From Planctomycetota bacterium (GTDB taxonomy: Bacteria; Planctomycetota; Phycisphaerae; WQYP01), in the NCBI GenBank assembly GCA_021852225.1, contig JAJZOA010000033.1, positions 1 to 18,968 on the forward strand: a stretch of DNA of 18,968 nt, read 5' to 3'. The translations under genes and the position numbers were made by a program. Positions 1 through 7,205 of this stretch are shown in pieces. The notes beneath the pieces were generated by a model that saw nothing but the letters and a program-made list of their open reading frames with translations, ran no database searches and was not told the origin of the DNA. Each line of letters begins with the position of its first letter. Positions within the stretch are counted from its first letter, which is position 1.

Positions 1-1710
1 GGTTCGATCGCCGGTGCCACCCTGACGCAGGATATGGCGTGGATCCCGCAGGGGGCGCTGACTTATAACAATGTCAACAATGTCACACTGTTGGATAATC
101 TCGGCAACGCCCAGAATCAAAACACCTCCAACACCTACAACAGCAATGGCGATGCCAGCAGTAGCACCAATGCCGCGGGCAGTGCGGTGAATACCGTGTT
201 TAACGCGTGGGGGCAGCCGGTGAGCTATACGGTCAGCCAGACCGCCAACGGCATCAACTTTACACAGACCGAAACGATCCAGTACGATGCGCTCGGCAGG
301 CCGTTGGGTGAATTCCAATCCGGCACGTTCCCCGGCGAAGCCAGCACAATTCAGACGCAACATACCTTGGTGTACGATGCCAATACCGGGAAAGTGATTC
401 AAGAGATCAACGAGATTGATGGCACCGATCCGGTTCTGTATGTCTACGCTCCAAACGGCGACGTGGTCGTGCAGAAGGCCGGGCCGAATGGGGCTTCGGT
501 CTATGCGTTGCAGGATGCCCAGGGTAGCACGGTCGCCATCACCGATGGCAACGGCAACGTTGTGGAACGTTACGTTTACGATGGACTGGGGAATGCCCAA
601 GCTCTGGATTCCAGCGGCAATCCGTATCCGGTGTCCACGACCAGCGGCGACGCCAACTGGCAGTTTCAAGAGCAATTCTCAGGCAGCACGTTTGATGCCA
701 GCACGCAGTTGCTAACCGCGGAAGGCACGCATTACGCATGGAACATTCTGTACCATGGCCAGATGTATGACGGCATCCCCGGCGTGTACGAAACGCCGCA
801 GGGGGCGTTTAATCCCGGTATCCAGAGCTTGCTGGCTCCGGAGCGCGGCGTGGTCCAGGTGGCGGGAAATCCGTACAATCCCGGCAGCGTGACAATGCCG
901 GCGTGGATTGAACGCATCGGGGGTGGTTTCCAGACCGTTGGCGGCGCTTTCGAGTCGCTGATCGGTGCCGGGACATCGGAGTTCGGCATCGGTATTCCGG
1001 TAGCCGCCAACGGTGTGGACAATTTCCAGGCAGGTCTGCGCGAGTTGTGGACCGGCCAGTACGTGCAGACATACACATCGCAGGCGATACAATGGGGCGC
1101 GGAAGAAGTTGGCGCGAGTCAATCGACTGCCTACAATATCGGCGAGGTTGGCAACGGTCTGATCGGCTTCGCTGGTACACCTGGCGCGGGGTTATTTAAC
1201 GACGCGAGCCAGGGAAGTTGGGCGATTAATGGGCTGCGAAGGCTGTTTGCGGTCGGGGCCGGTGACGTTGGGCCGCGTACGGTTTCGCTGAACGTTCTGA
1301 ATCCGGAGTTCGTCCCGGACGCCATTACGGTAAATAGGGCAACCGCATTCAATTTCCTCACCACATACGGTGGCCGGGACGAGGCGGAGGCGGTGCTCCA
1401 TATGCGGGGAATCGATTTTACCCGGCCAGTTAGCGTGGTAACGATCGCCCCTAGGACGGTCTTGCAGCAGTTTGTGAAATGGGGTAGGGCAACCGGGAGT
1501 TACTTTTCGCCGGTTGGGACCAATCCTCTTGAGGCCGGAATAGGGGATGCGGTCACCCGCGATCTCGTCCTGTATAGCAATAGCGAGCCAGTCACCGCAC
1601 TGCAGTCGGCCGCCTCCGATTTTCTTTATCCGGACGAGGTTAAAGTTCCGTGGACGGGCGGAGGAATCCAATTCTATGTTCCGAATAACGGGGCCTTTAT
1701 ACCGATCTAA
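1..1710 (+). CDS. RHS/YD-repeat protein, 3' part, with polymorphic-toxin-like C-terminus (5' end outside window)
   Basis: The frame is open from base 1, so the true start lies upstream; the ATG at 34 is internal. Residue numbers count from that ATG. Degenerate YD repeats are visible (YDALGRPL, YDANTGKV, YVYDGLGN), then a weak RHS-core end motif near residues 240-270 (YHGQMYDGIPGVYETPQGAFNPG instead of the usual GQxxDxETGLYYxxxRYYxPxxGR). A Gly/Ala-rich, helix-prone linker follows (about 290-400). The last 140 residues are a separate domain with motifs GSYFSPVGTNP, ALQSAASDF and GGGIQFYVPN. In RHS and other polymorphic toxins this tip is the effector, often delivered by contact or secretion. 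Its layout recalls the small ADP-ribosyltransferase-like or type-46-like toxin tips, but I cannot assign an enzymatic class. The DUF3601-like gene 62 bases downstream sits where an immunity gene would be. YD-repeat identity is firm; toxin activity is inferred. Confidence 0.82.
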   Translation, partial: GSIAGATLTQDMAWIPQGALTYNNVNNVTLLDNLGNAQNQNTSNTYNSNGDASSSTNAAGSAVNTVFNAWGQPVSYTVSQTANGINFTQTETIQYDALGRPLGEFQSGTFPGEASTIQTQHTLVYDANTGKVIQEINEIDGTDPVLYVYAPNGDVVVQKAGPNGASVYALQDAQGSTVAITDGNGNVVERYVYDGLGNAQALDSSGNPYPVSTTSGDANWQFQEQFSGSTFDASTQLLTAEGTHYAWNILYHGQMYDGIPGVYETPQGAFNPGIQSLLAPERGVVQVAGNPYNPGSVTMPAWIERIGGGFQTVGGAFESLIGAGTSEFGIGIPVAANGVDNFQAGLRELWTGQYVQTYTSQAIQWGAEEVGASQSTAYNIGEVGNGLIGFAGTPGAGLFNDASQGSWAINGLRRLFAVGAGDVGPRTVSLNVLNPEFVPDAITVNRATAFNFLTTYGGRDEAEAVLHMRGIDFTRPVSVVTIAPRTVLQQFVKWGRATGSYFSPVGTNPLEAGIGDAVTRDLVLYSNSEPVTALQSAASDFLYPDEVKVPWTGGGIQFYVPNNGAFIPI

Positions 1711-1772
1711 ATGGGGTGCGTGTTGGGAGTTGGGTTGAAAATGCGGGTACCGTTTGCATAGAAAGGGCCGAA

Positions 1773-2066
1773 ATGGATCCCAAAGAAAAATTCACAGCAT
1801 CAGATATGGCCTCCTCGGAGCGGTTGCGCATAGTGCGCGGCCAAAGATACCGCGTTACGCGAGCATTCACTGATGCGGATGGCGTCCTGCACCCAGTCGG
1901 TGAGGAGTGGACCTTCACTGCCAGTAAATTCTCGCGATTCGAGGACGAGTATGTTATCTCAGTGCGGTTCGACGCCGGTGGCACCATGTCATTCGGATTA
2001 ATTTGCCAAGAGGACCGGCAATACGGAATAATCCGAAATTTCAGCGAATACGTGGTGGCAATTTGA
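1773..2066 (+). CDS. DUF3601-like small protein, candidate immunity protein for the upstream RHS toxin
   Basis: A 97-residue cytosolic protein with no signal peptide or membrane segment. The central part (RGQRYRVTRAFTDADG, then HPVGEEWTF) and the end (an acidic QxxII-type segment followed by YVV) match my recollection of the DUF3601 family: K/R-G-x-x-Y-R-V, F-x-D-x-D-G, HPVGExWTF, and a C-terminal IIxNxxxY. The frame opens at a GTG at 1716, but ATG 1773 is preferred because GAAAGGG lies 5-11 bases before it. The gene follows the RHS stop by 62 bases on the same strand, the usual place for an immunity gene. Binding and neutralising the RHS C-terminal domain is therefore the likely role, but this rests on position. 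DUF3601 itself has no established biochemical function that I know of. Confidence 0.72.
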   Translation: MDPKEKFTASDMASSERLRIVRGQRYRVTRAFTDADGVLHPVGEEWTFTASKFSRFEDEYVISVRFDAGGTMSFGLICQEDRQYGIIRNFSEYVVAI

Positions 2067-2100
2067 CGCTCATGTTTATAGCGGATGTAGCGGCTATAGC

Positions 2101-2143
2101 GGCCCAGAGGATTGTGATTCGGCTGATGTTCATGATAATGGAG
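2101..2143 (+). repeat. Repeat family copy 0 (core only, diverged)
   Basis: This begins GGCCCAG, continues with ATTGTGA, and has CATGATAA at its 31st base, the same spacing as in the copies at 2231, 2440 and 2504. About 28 of the first 40 positions match the copy at 2231. Just before it lie three head-to-tail 9-mers of the form T(A/G)TAGCGG(A/C) at about 2079-2104. Beyond about 2143 the sequence no longer follows the longer units. Confidence 0.55.
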
Positions 2144-2230
2144 ACAACTGCAATCCCGGCGCGGGGCCTGTCGATTTAATCGGCACGGCATTTGCTATAT
2201 CCCCGGATATCCCCAGCGTCCCGGACTGGT

Positions 2231-2390
2231 GGCCCAGCCAATTGTGAAGGTCCTAATATGCATGATAAGGGATGATTGGGTGGTTGGCAAACGGCCGGGT
2301 GGTATGGATTTATGGCGATAAGTGTGATAATGCAGTATCCGAGGCCACGCCGGCGTAAGAAAAAACTCCGCCGTGCGCGCACTGCGGGCG
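2231..2390 (+). repeat. 160-bp dispersed repeat, full unit 1
   Basis: This 160-base unit aligns without a single gap to 2504-2663; by eye about 111 of 160 positions (69%) agree. Identity is highest at both ends (GGCCCAGC, AATTGTGAA, CTAATAT near the start; CC-TGCGCGC and GCGGGCG at the end) and weakest in the third quarter. Read from its first base the unit gives GPANCEGPNMHDKG followed by TGA at 2273-2275. The same frame then continues open as GGWQTAGW with MAIS. On the other strand the same bases begin with ATG and read MHIRTFTIGWA. Neither reading has a clear ribosome binding site. I treat it as a repeat of unknown nature, not as a gene. Confidence 0.7.
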
Positions 2391-2439
2391 TCAACGCCCG
2401 AAAGGCATTCCCAATTCACCGCGTCGAGAATGTTGAAGC

Positions 2440-2498
2440 GGCCCGGCTAATTGCGAAGGATCTAATATTGATGATAAGGGATGATTTGCTGGTTGTCT
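2440..2498 (+). repeat. Repeat family copy 2 (truncated unit)
   Basis: This carries the same 45-base core as units 1 and 3 (GGCCCGGCTAATTGCGAAGG, then TAATATTGATGATAAGGGA). It adds the first bases of the following segment (TTGCTGGTTGTCT) and is then cut off by unit 3, which begins at 2504. The core reads GPANCEGSNIDDKG and then TGA at 2482-2484, matching the stop position of the other copies, but in a different reading frame relative to the window. Confidence 0.65.
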
Positions 2499-2503
2499 GT
2501 AGC

Positions 2504-2663
2504 GGCCCAGCTAATTGTGAACGTGCTAATATTCATAATAACGGCTGATTGCACAGTTGTCTAACGGTGAGATGCTATGTAATTATGGCAATATGTGGAA
2601 TAATTTCAGCGTCTTGCGCCCGCTCTCGGGTGAAAAATTCCCGCCCTGCGCGCATCGCGGGCG
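2504..2663 (+). repeat. 160-bp dispersed repeat, full unit 3
   Basis: The partner of 2231-2390, of the same length with no indels. Its forward reading is GPANCERANIHNNG then TGA at 2546-2548. The same frame afterwards resembles unit 1 (CYVIMAICGI against WYGFMAISVI, and ARIAGADA against ARTAGVNA). The reverse strand starts with ATG and reads MNISTFTISWAA. Conservation of length without conservation of an unbroken frame fits a duplicated non-coding element or duplicated ends of a decayed gene. It is followed directly by GC-rich sequence and the transposase scrap. Confidence 0.7.
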
Positions 2664-2707
2664 CGGATGCCGGGGCGGCATCCTATGCTTCGCCGCTCCG
2701 CGAAGGT

Positions 2708-2965
2708 TCAAGCCGCTTTGCGAACACGGATATCAACGATCGGCAGTCGCGGATCACCGCGATAATGTCGTCGTGCGATCTGGATTTCGAGGTCTGGCCC
2801 GTCACGGGTGCGGTAGGCCACCGGTTTCAACAGCGTTTTCCCGCAAAACGCTTCTTCAGGCGTCCTGAATTCCAATGCGCTATGCGGGCGGTGGGTGTTG
2901 TACCATGCCGCAAAAGAATCAGGCCATCGCTGAATGCCGCTGGTCGTCGCCGCCATGGGCGTCAA
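2708..2965 (-). pseudogene. Transposase (integrase-core, DDE type) C-terminal fragment
   Basis: This 85-codon stretch holds the hallmark end of the rve/DDE integrase core of IS3/IS481-like transposases: FAAWYNTHRPHSALEFRTPEEAF, near codons 18-40. A basic tail with RRHYRGDPRLPIVDIRVR follows. The catalytic Asp-Asp part, which would come first, is missing. Upstream in the same frame a stop (TAG, + coordinates 2975-2977) comes only three codons before the apparent TTG start, so nothing continues it. It is therefore a remnant of an insertion sequence and not an active element. Other transposase pieces may be hidden in the degenerate DNA at 2966-3518, but none can be identified by eye. Confidence 0.8.
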
Positions 2966-3518
2966 CCGCTGGCCCTACCCATCGCAATCCCGGCCATTAC
3001 TTGGACAGGCTCCTAGCGTGGAAATAACCGTCAAACGGTTTTTTTCGTCGATGATGATCGGCGTGCCTACCTCAGAATATTGGCTGAGGAAACCGTCGCC
3101 GCGAATGTGACAGCGGTACATGTTGGCCAGGCGATGCCACCGAGCTTTCCAAATGATTTAATCAGTGCCACCGGATTCAGGCCCTCCCCGGAGGCGTGGC
3201 GGGCTTTCCTCCGGCAAGCCGACGATCCAAGGGACATCACCCCCCTTCGCCGTGCCACACAAACGGCAGGCCGCTGGCCGCCGACCGCGCCATATACAAA
3301 TTCGAGAAACTGGTCGGGCGACGTCTGCGGACACTGCCGCCTGGCAGGCACGAAAAAGATACAACAGCCTGATCCGAAAGAGCACCGCGAAGCGCACACC
3401 CCGGATTTATCGGGCGACTGTCTCTGGTAACCATAATATCCGGATACGCTCTGGCCACTTGACCGGCTAAGCCGCATCAGGGCCGTTAAACCGTCATTCC
3501 AGAATTGCCGCTATAGGT
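2966..3518. other. Degenerate intergenic DNA without a supported gene
   Basis: Open frames of 70-136 codons exist on both strands, but they overlap each other, use low-complexity Arg/Pro/Gly-rich composition and lack a ribosome binding site. The most protein-like stretch is on the - strand at about 3160-2975 (MYRCHIRGDGFLSQYSEVGT, then PIIIDEKNRL). It is preceded by an in-frame TAA and ends at the stop upstream of the transposase scrap. I do not recognise it. The region probably consists of old mobile-element debris. Confidence 0.45.
3026..3045 (+). terminator. Possible intrinsic terminator
   Basis: AACCGT - CAA - ACGGTT forms a 6-bp stem with a 3-base loop, followed directly by five more T on the + strand. 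The stem is short and no intact + strand gene ends just before it, so it may end read-through from the RHS/immunity unit or be accidental. Confidence 0.35.
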
Positions 3519-5279
3519 TTACTTTATAAAAAATGCGACGTGTGCCGCCGCCTTAATGGCATCGTGCAATCGCCGCGATTCGTGCGTATAGGACAGTTTG
3601 AAGAAACTAATTCCCCCATTGGCAAGCAACGTCAGGTCATGGCGTCCCGGGTTCAAGCCTGATAGTGTCAGCGTATACGCCCGTGCGGCTGGGTTAATAT
3701 CGGCGGCCATTTTCCGACCATCAAGCAGCACTGTAAAACTTTGCGGTGCCTTACCGATGCACGCCCAGCGGACGTTTACCGTTTGTCCGGTCAGCAGCGC
3801 ATTGCGATGCGGCGCACCGATTGCAACAACCGTGGTTCGTGGCACCTTTTGATGGTACAGGTTGATGCACGCGCGCGTCAGATTCAGATAATAAAATCCC
3901 CAGCCGCCGCAGCCGCGGTAAGCGCATGCGTTCAGCGAGGTTGGTTCAATATCATTGTTGAGATGCGTATTGTAGCAATCGACATAATGATTATGCTCAG
4001 GTCCGTAGCCTTGATCAATCGGTTGGCCGGCAAATTCATTCCATTGGCAGATGTTTAGGAATCGCGGACGATAACGCAGTGCGGAATTAAATTCATTGAT
4101 ATATGTTAATCCATTGTCTCTCGCCCGTGCCGACCGAGCCAGCCAGCCACCGTTGGCAAAATAAGCCGGCGTTATGGTCAAATCTTCGCATTGGCCGTGA
4201 TGATACACCGGAATCGGATGAATGGAACCATCCATCCAGGACCAGTAGCCGGCGCGCCCGATTTGTGGCGTATTCTGCAATTGTGATGCCATCCAGCGCA
4301 AGGTGAAATGACGCGTATTGATCGGAGGTTCACCAGATGCCAGTTTGCCCGCTAAAAACGCCGGACCAACTCCATTGAATATGATAATCAGCGGCTTTTT
4401 GTGATCGTGAAGCCACAATCCAGTGAATTTGGGATTTTGAATATAATTCCGGAAAATCCACGCCATCTCTCCGTTAACGGCTCGCGTGGTTGTAGGCGGA
4501 CCATTGATAAGCCCCAGCAGCAGCGTCACCTGAGGAGTGGCAAGGCCGTGCCGTCGCATTTGTGCGTAGGTTTTTAACAACGCCGTGGTTGCGGATATCA
4601 ATTGCCTGGCGGTTGACGGGCATTGTCGGAAACGGGTTTTGCCCCAAAGATTGTTGGACCAGTCAATGACAATATAGTTAATTCCCATCCGGTCCAGCCA
4701 CAGCGCATGTTGTCGGATAACTGCGCGATTGAAAGAAGAATATTTTCCCAGCAGCGGAACAGCTTCAGCGGTGTTCCAGGTCATATTTAGCGGCGTGAAC
4801 CACGGTTCATAATCTATTCCCACCAGATGCCGCCGATGCACAGGCATGATAACTTTTCTCGCCTTCACCGCTACCAAAACGGTATTGGAAGTCAGCGCGC
4901 CAAAGGGCTTCGGCCGCCCCACCGGAAAAATTGCCTTGGCCGGCCTGCTTGCCGCCACCGTTATGCGGGCCGTTCCCGTCGTCGGCAGTGGAATGATAAA
5001 CGTCGTATCACCGGACCGGTTGGTTTCGCCGGCGGCGCCCCATTGCTTTCCGTTGACGTATGGCCATAGTTTAACCTTAGCGATATGGACGCCGGAATCA
5101 GATCTTAAGCGCGTGACCGTGGCCCTGATATCGACCGTTCCGCCTTCAGATATAACGGTGCGGTCCGCAACAATGTGCAGGAGGACTGCCCGCGCAACGC
5201 TGCAAACGTTCATCATCAGGGCACCGGTAATGATAAATAATCTGACGCTTAAGAGGGGCCGCAAAGGCATTGAGAACAT
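3519..5279 (-). CDS. Secreted GH99/GH71-like glycoside hydrolase
   Basis: A 586-residue exported protein. Residues 1-31 form a Sec signal peptide (basic start, hydrophobic LFIITGALMMNVC, A-R-A before the mature part; a lipoprotein reading of the Cys at 26 is possible but weak). About 33-140 looks like an immunoglobulin-like beta domain. About 152-480 resembles the GH99/GH71-like TIM barrel: GIDYEPWF (154-161), GKYSSFNRAVIRQHALWLD with GINYIVIDWSNN (178-210), and QWNEF (412-416), the place of the WNEW/E motif that carries acidic catalytic residues in this superfamily. A C-terminal beta domain follows (about 485-586). Members of the class act on alpha-mannan or other glycans; the substrate here is unknown. 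The start is fixed by AAGGAAAA five bases before ATG. It lies last in a co-directional run after the Tat-exported hydrolase-like gene, with a 166-base gap that may carry its own promoter. Confidence 0.8.
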   Translation of the reverse strand: MFSMPLRPLLSVRLFIITGALMMNVCSVARAVLLHIVADRTVISEGGTVDIRATVTRLRSDSGVHIAKVKLWPYVNGKQWGAAGETNRSGDTTFIIPLPTTGTARITVAASRPAKAIFPVGRPKPFGALTSNTVLVAVKARKVIMPVHRRHLVGIDYEPWFTPLNMTWNTAEAVPLLGKYSSFNRAVIRQHALWLDRMGINYIVIDWSNNLWGKTRFRQCPSTARQLISATTALLKTYAQMRRHGLATPQVTLLLGLINGPPTTTRAVNGEMAWIFRNYIQNPKFTGLWLHDHKKPLIIIFNGVGPAFLAGKLASGEPPINTRHFTLRWMASQLQNTPQIGRAGYWSWMDGSIHPIPVYHHGQCEDLTITPAYFANGGWLARSARARDNGLTYINEFNSALRYRPRFLNICQWNEFAGQPIDQGYGPEHNHYVDCYNTHLNNDIEPTSLNACAYRGCGGWGFYYLNLTRACINLYHQKVPRTTVVAIGAPHRNALLTGQTVNVRWACIGKAPQSFTVLLDGRKMAADINPAARAYTLTLSGLNPGRHDLTLLANGGISFFKLSYTHESRRLHDAIKAAAHVAFFIK

Positions 5280-5284
5280 CTTGA

Positions 5285-5292
5285 TTTTCCTT
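5285..5292 (-). promoter_or_regulatory. Ribosome binding site of the GH99-like gene
   Basis: AAGGAAAA on the - strand, five bases before the ATG at 5279. It supports this start over the second ATG three codons later. Confidence 0.6.
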
Positions 5293-5445
5293 ACCGGATT
5301 AAACCACGGTACAACTCAATGCAACAGCACGGAGCCATCGCATGTTGTCCAAATCGGCACGACCCAAACGTATTTAGCCTGATGCGAGCACCGTCATTCC
5401 ATACGTTCGGTTGTTGATATGGTTAACGCTTCGCGATTCCCTTTA

Positions 5446-7128
5446 TTACCCGTCTGGCCAATGCGGAGCATTGGGTTGCTCGGCAAAAAAGGTGTGAATG
5501 GCTTTGGCCAGATGACTGTCATTTAATGGGAACGTTTTGCCCACTCTATCGGCATGCCACCAGCCGGGAAATAGTGCATGGCAGCCATGAGCTACGAATT
5601 TTCTCAGATCACTTAACGCTGCATGATAAAGCACCAGACTGTCCGGGGGTTGATTCGGAGCCGGATGCCACTCGAAAATTCCCCAGTTGTGGCTGTATTG
5701 GGCGATCATAGCGGGATTCAGACCGCCAAAACGAGTAATCCCGACATGCCCATTCTGCGGTAAATAGCCCGACCAGATGGTCGAAGCAGAAGACAAAGCC
5801 CGGCGGGCGCCGGCCGGCGCATCCCCCAGTAATTCCGCGGGAATCTGGTGGGCGTAAAGCAACTCCTTTGGTAAGCCCTGGGCAATGAGCAAACTGGCAA
5901 CATCCTGAACAAAATGGGCCACTTCACATTCACGGAAACCATACGCCGGACGCGACGGATTGCCTGCCGGGAAGGCATTGTTGTCGCCCTGATATGTCCA
6001 ATCCCATGCCTTCCACCATCGAGAATGATTTATAATGCGCGGCGCGTCAAAACCGCCGGCGGTAAAGCCCTTACCCGAATGTGGCATGGGATTAAAATTC
6101 GGATCAGTAATGGGGTCAGCAAATGTGTCTATATCCCAATAGGCCAAGGTCCAGGTGTGAAAATGTGTACCAAATATGTCGTTAAATGATTTACCCCTTC
6201 TGTTGGCGTCATCGGGCGCTGGATCATCATAAAAAGGGCTGACCCGGTGGCCATCAACTGAAATAAATGGTCCCGTGATTGACTCCGGTGCGCCCTGTCC
6301 GGCATAGCTGGCGCCGGGCGCATAAAGTCCGCGATGTCGCAGCCAGTCACGAAATTCCGCAATGGCAAATGGGCTGTAGTCGCCGAGATATTCGTTGCTG
6401 ACCGTGCCGCCGATGGCCAATTCTTCCTCGATGGCAAAATTGATGATGGCAATAACTCCGGGATACGCCCGCATAGCCGTTTTAATTTCTTCCGCCCAGC
6501 GCGTGGCTTTGCGGTGCATTTCCCCTCGAATTGCCAAAGCGTAACGGGAAGGCGTTACAACAAGTGTGTCTCTTCCCTGAGCGGGGCCGGGCATTCCGCG
6601 CCACGTTTTTCCATTCAGCCGCCATTGATAATTCCGCAGATCGCCGTTGGGGTTGGCCAGTCCCCCGTCATGGGTTTGCATGGCAAAAATCACACCACGA
6701 TGAATGTTATTTTCGTGAAACACCTTGAGCTGTCGCAAAAGCATCGGCAGATTTCCCGCAGCATAGATGGATGCGAATCCCAATTTGTTGTAATTATTGC
6801 CGGGACCGAATTGCTTTTTCATTTTCGCAATCTGCTCGCGATACTGGTCGTCCGTTGTGCTCTGGCGATCAAGCCCGCTTTCCCATATCGGCATGATGTA
6901 AAAGGAATTGCTGTGATCCGATTTTGGCAGGGCATTGGCGGAGCCAGTCGCATTATTTGTCGAAGCCATAATCGCGGTTACCGAATCGGCAGCAGCCGCA
7001 GAGCCAAAAGTATTGTTTATCCCGGCCACGGAGGTAAGTATCACTCCGGCCGAAGCCGCCAGGAGCTGGCGACGCGTCATATCTTGAGCGCCGGTGGTGC
7101 CTTGCGTGTTCTTCGTTTCATTCGCCAT
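5446..7128 (-). CDS. Tat-exported putative glycoside hydrolase (TIM-barrel, GH42-like features)
   Basis: A 560-residue protein from the chosen ATG. The frame extends 17 codons further upstream, but a strong Shine-Dalgarno (GAAAGGTGG) lies just before ATG 7128, and the extension would bury the Tat signal. Residues 17-36 (MTRRQLLAASAGVILTSVAG) are a twin-arginine signal, so the protein is folded before export. The mature part has features of clan-A-type hydrolases: FYIMPIWESG (77-86), VIAIINFAIEEELAIGG (225-241) with clustered Glu suitable for catalysis, then DYSPFAIAEFRDWLRHRGLY (250-269), a pattern seen in GH42-like beta-galactosidases and relatives. It is Trp-rich, as carbohydrate enzymes often are. 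I cannot assign a family or a substrate. It sits between the small exported protein (77-base gap) and the GH99-like enzyme. Confidence 0.72.
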   Translation of the reverse strand: MANETKNTQGTTGAQDMTRRQLLAASAGVILTSVAGINNTFGSAAAADSVTAIMASTNNATGSANALPKSDHSNSFYIMPIWESGLDRQSTTDDQYREQIAKMKKQFGPGNNYNKLGFASIYAAGNLPMLLRQLKVFHENNIHRGVIFAMQTHDGGLANPNGDLRNYQWRLNGKTWRGMPGPAQGRDTLVVTPSRYALAIRGEMHRKATRWAEEIKTAMRAYPGVIAIINFAIEEELAIGGTVSNEYLGDYSPFAIAEFRDWLRHRGLYAPGASYAGQGAPESITGPFISVDGHRVSPFYDDPAPDDANRRGKSFNDIFGTHFHTWTLAYWDIDTFADPITDPNFNPMPHSGKGFTAGGFDAPRIINHSRWWKAWDWTYQGDNNAFPAGNPSRPAYGFRECEVAHFVQDVASLLIAQGLPKELLYAHQIPAELLGDAPAGARRALSSASTIWSGYLPQNGHVGITRFGGLNPAMIAQYSHNWGIFEWHPAPNQPPDSLVLYHAALSDLRKFVAHGCHALFPGWWHADRVGKTFPLNDSHLAKAIHTFFAEQPNAPHWPDG

Positions 7129-7134
7129 AAATCG

Positions 7135-7143
7135 CCACCTTTC
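7135..7143 (-). promoter_or_regulatory. Strong ribosome binding site deciding the start of the Tat-exported hydrolase
   Basis: GAAAGGTGG on the - strand, six bases before the ATG at 7128. It lies inside the longer open frame that begins at 7179, and so argues for the shorter protein with the Tat signal near its N-terminus. Confidence 0.75.
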
Positions 7144-7205
7144 TTTTTGAGTATTTGCGGGCCATGACCAACGCTGCAACCAGCAGGGACAACAATGTGA
7201 TCAAA

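Noticed and set aside
2273..2548. TGA at the same place in three repeat copies as a recoded (selenocysteine or Trp) codon within a real protein.
   Set aside because: TGA is used as a normal stop at several clear gene ends in this window (for example parB). The flanking reading is not conserved in a protein-like way, and no SECIS-like hairpin is evident.
3080..3430. A 116-codon + strand frame in the degenerate region.
   Set aside because: Low-complexity composition, no ribosome binding site, and overlapping open frames of similar quality on both strands.
6334..7167. A 277-codon open frame on the + strand opposite the Tat-exported hydrolase, and a similar 178-codon one at 4846-5382.
   Set aside because: Both mirror well-supported - strand genes with signal peptides and ribosome binding sites; their own translations show no domain or start signal.
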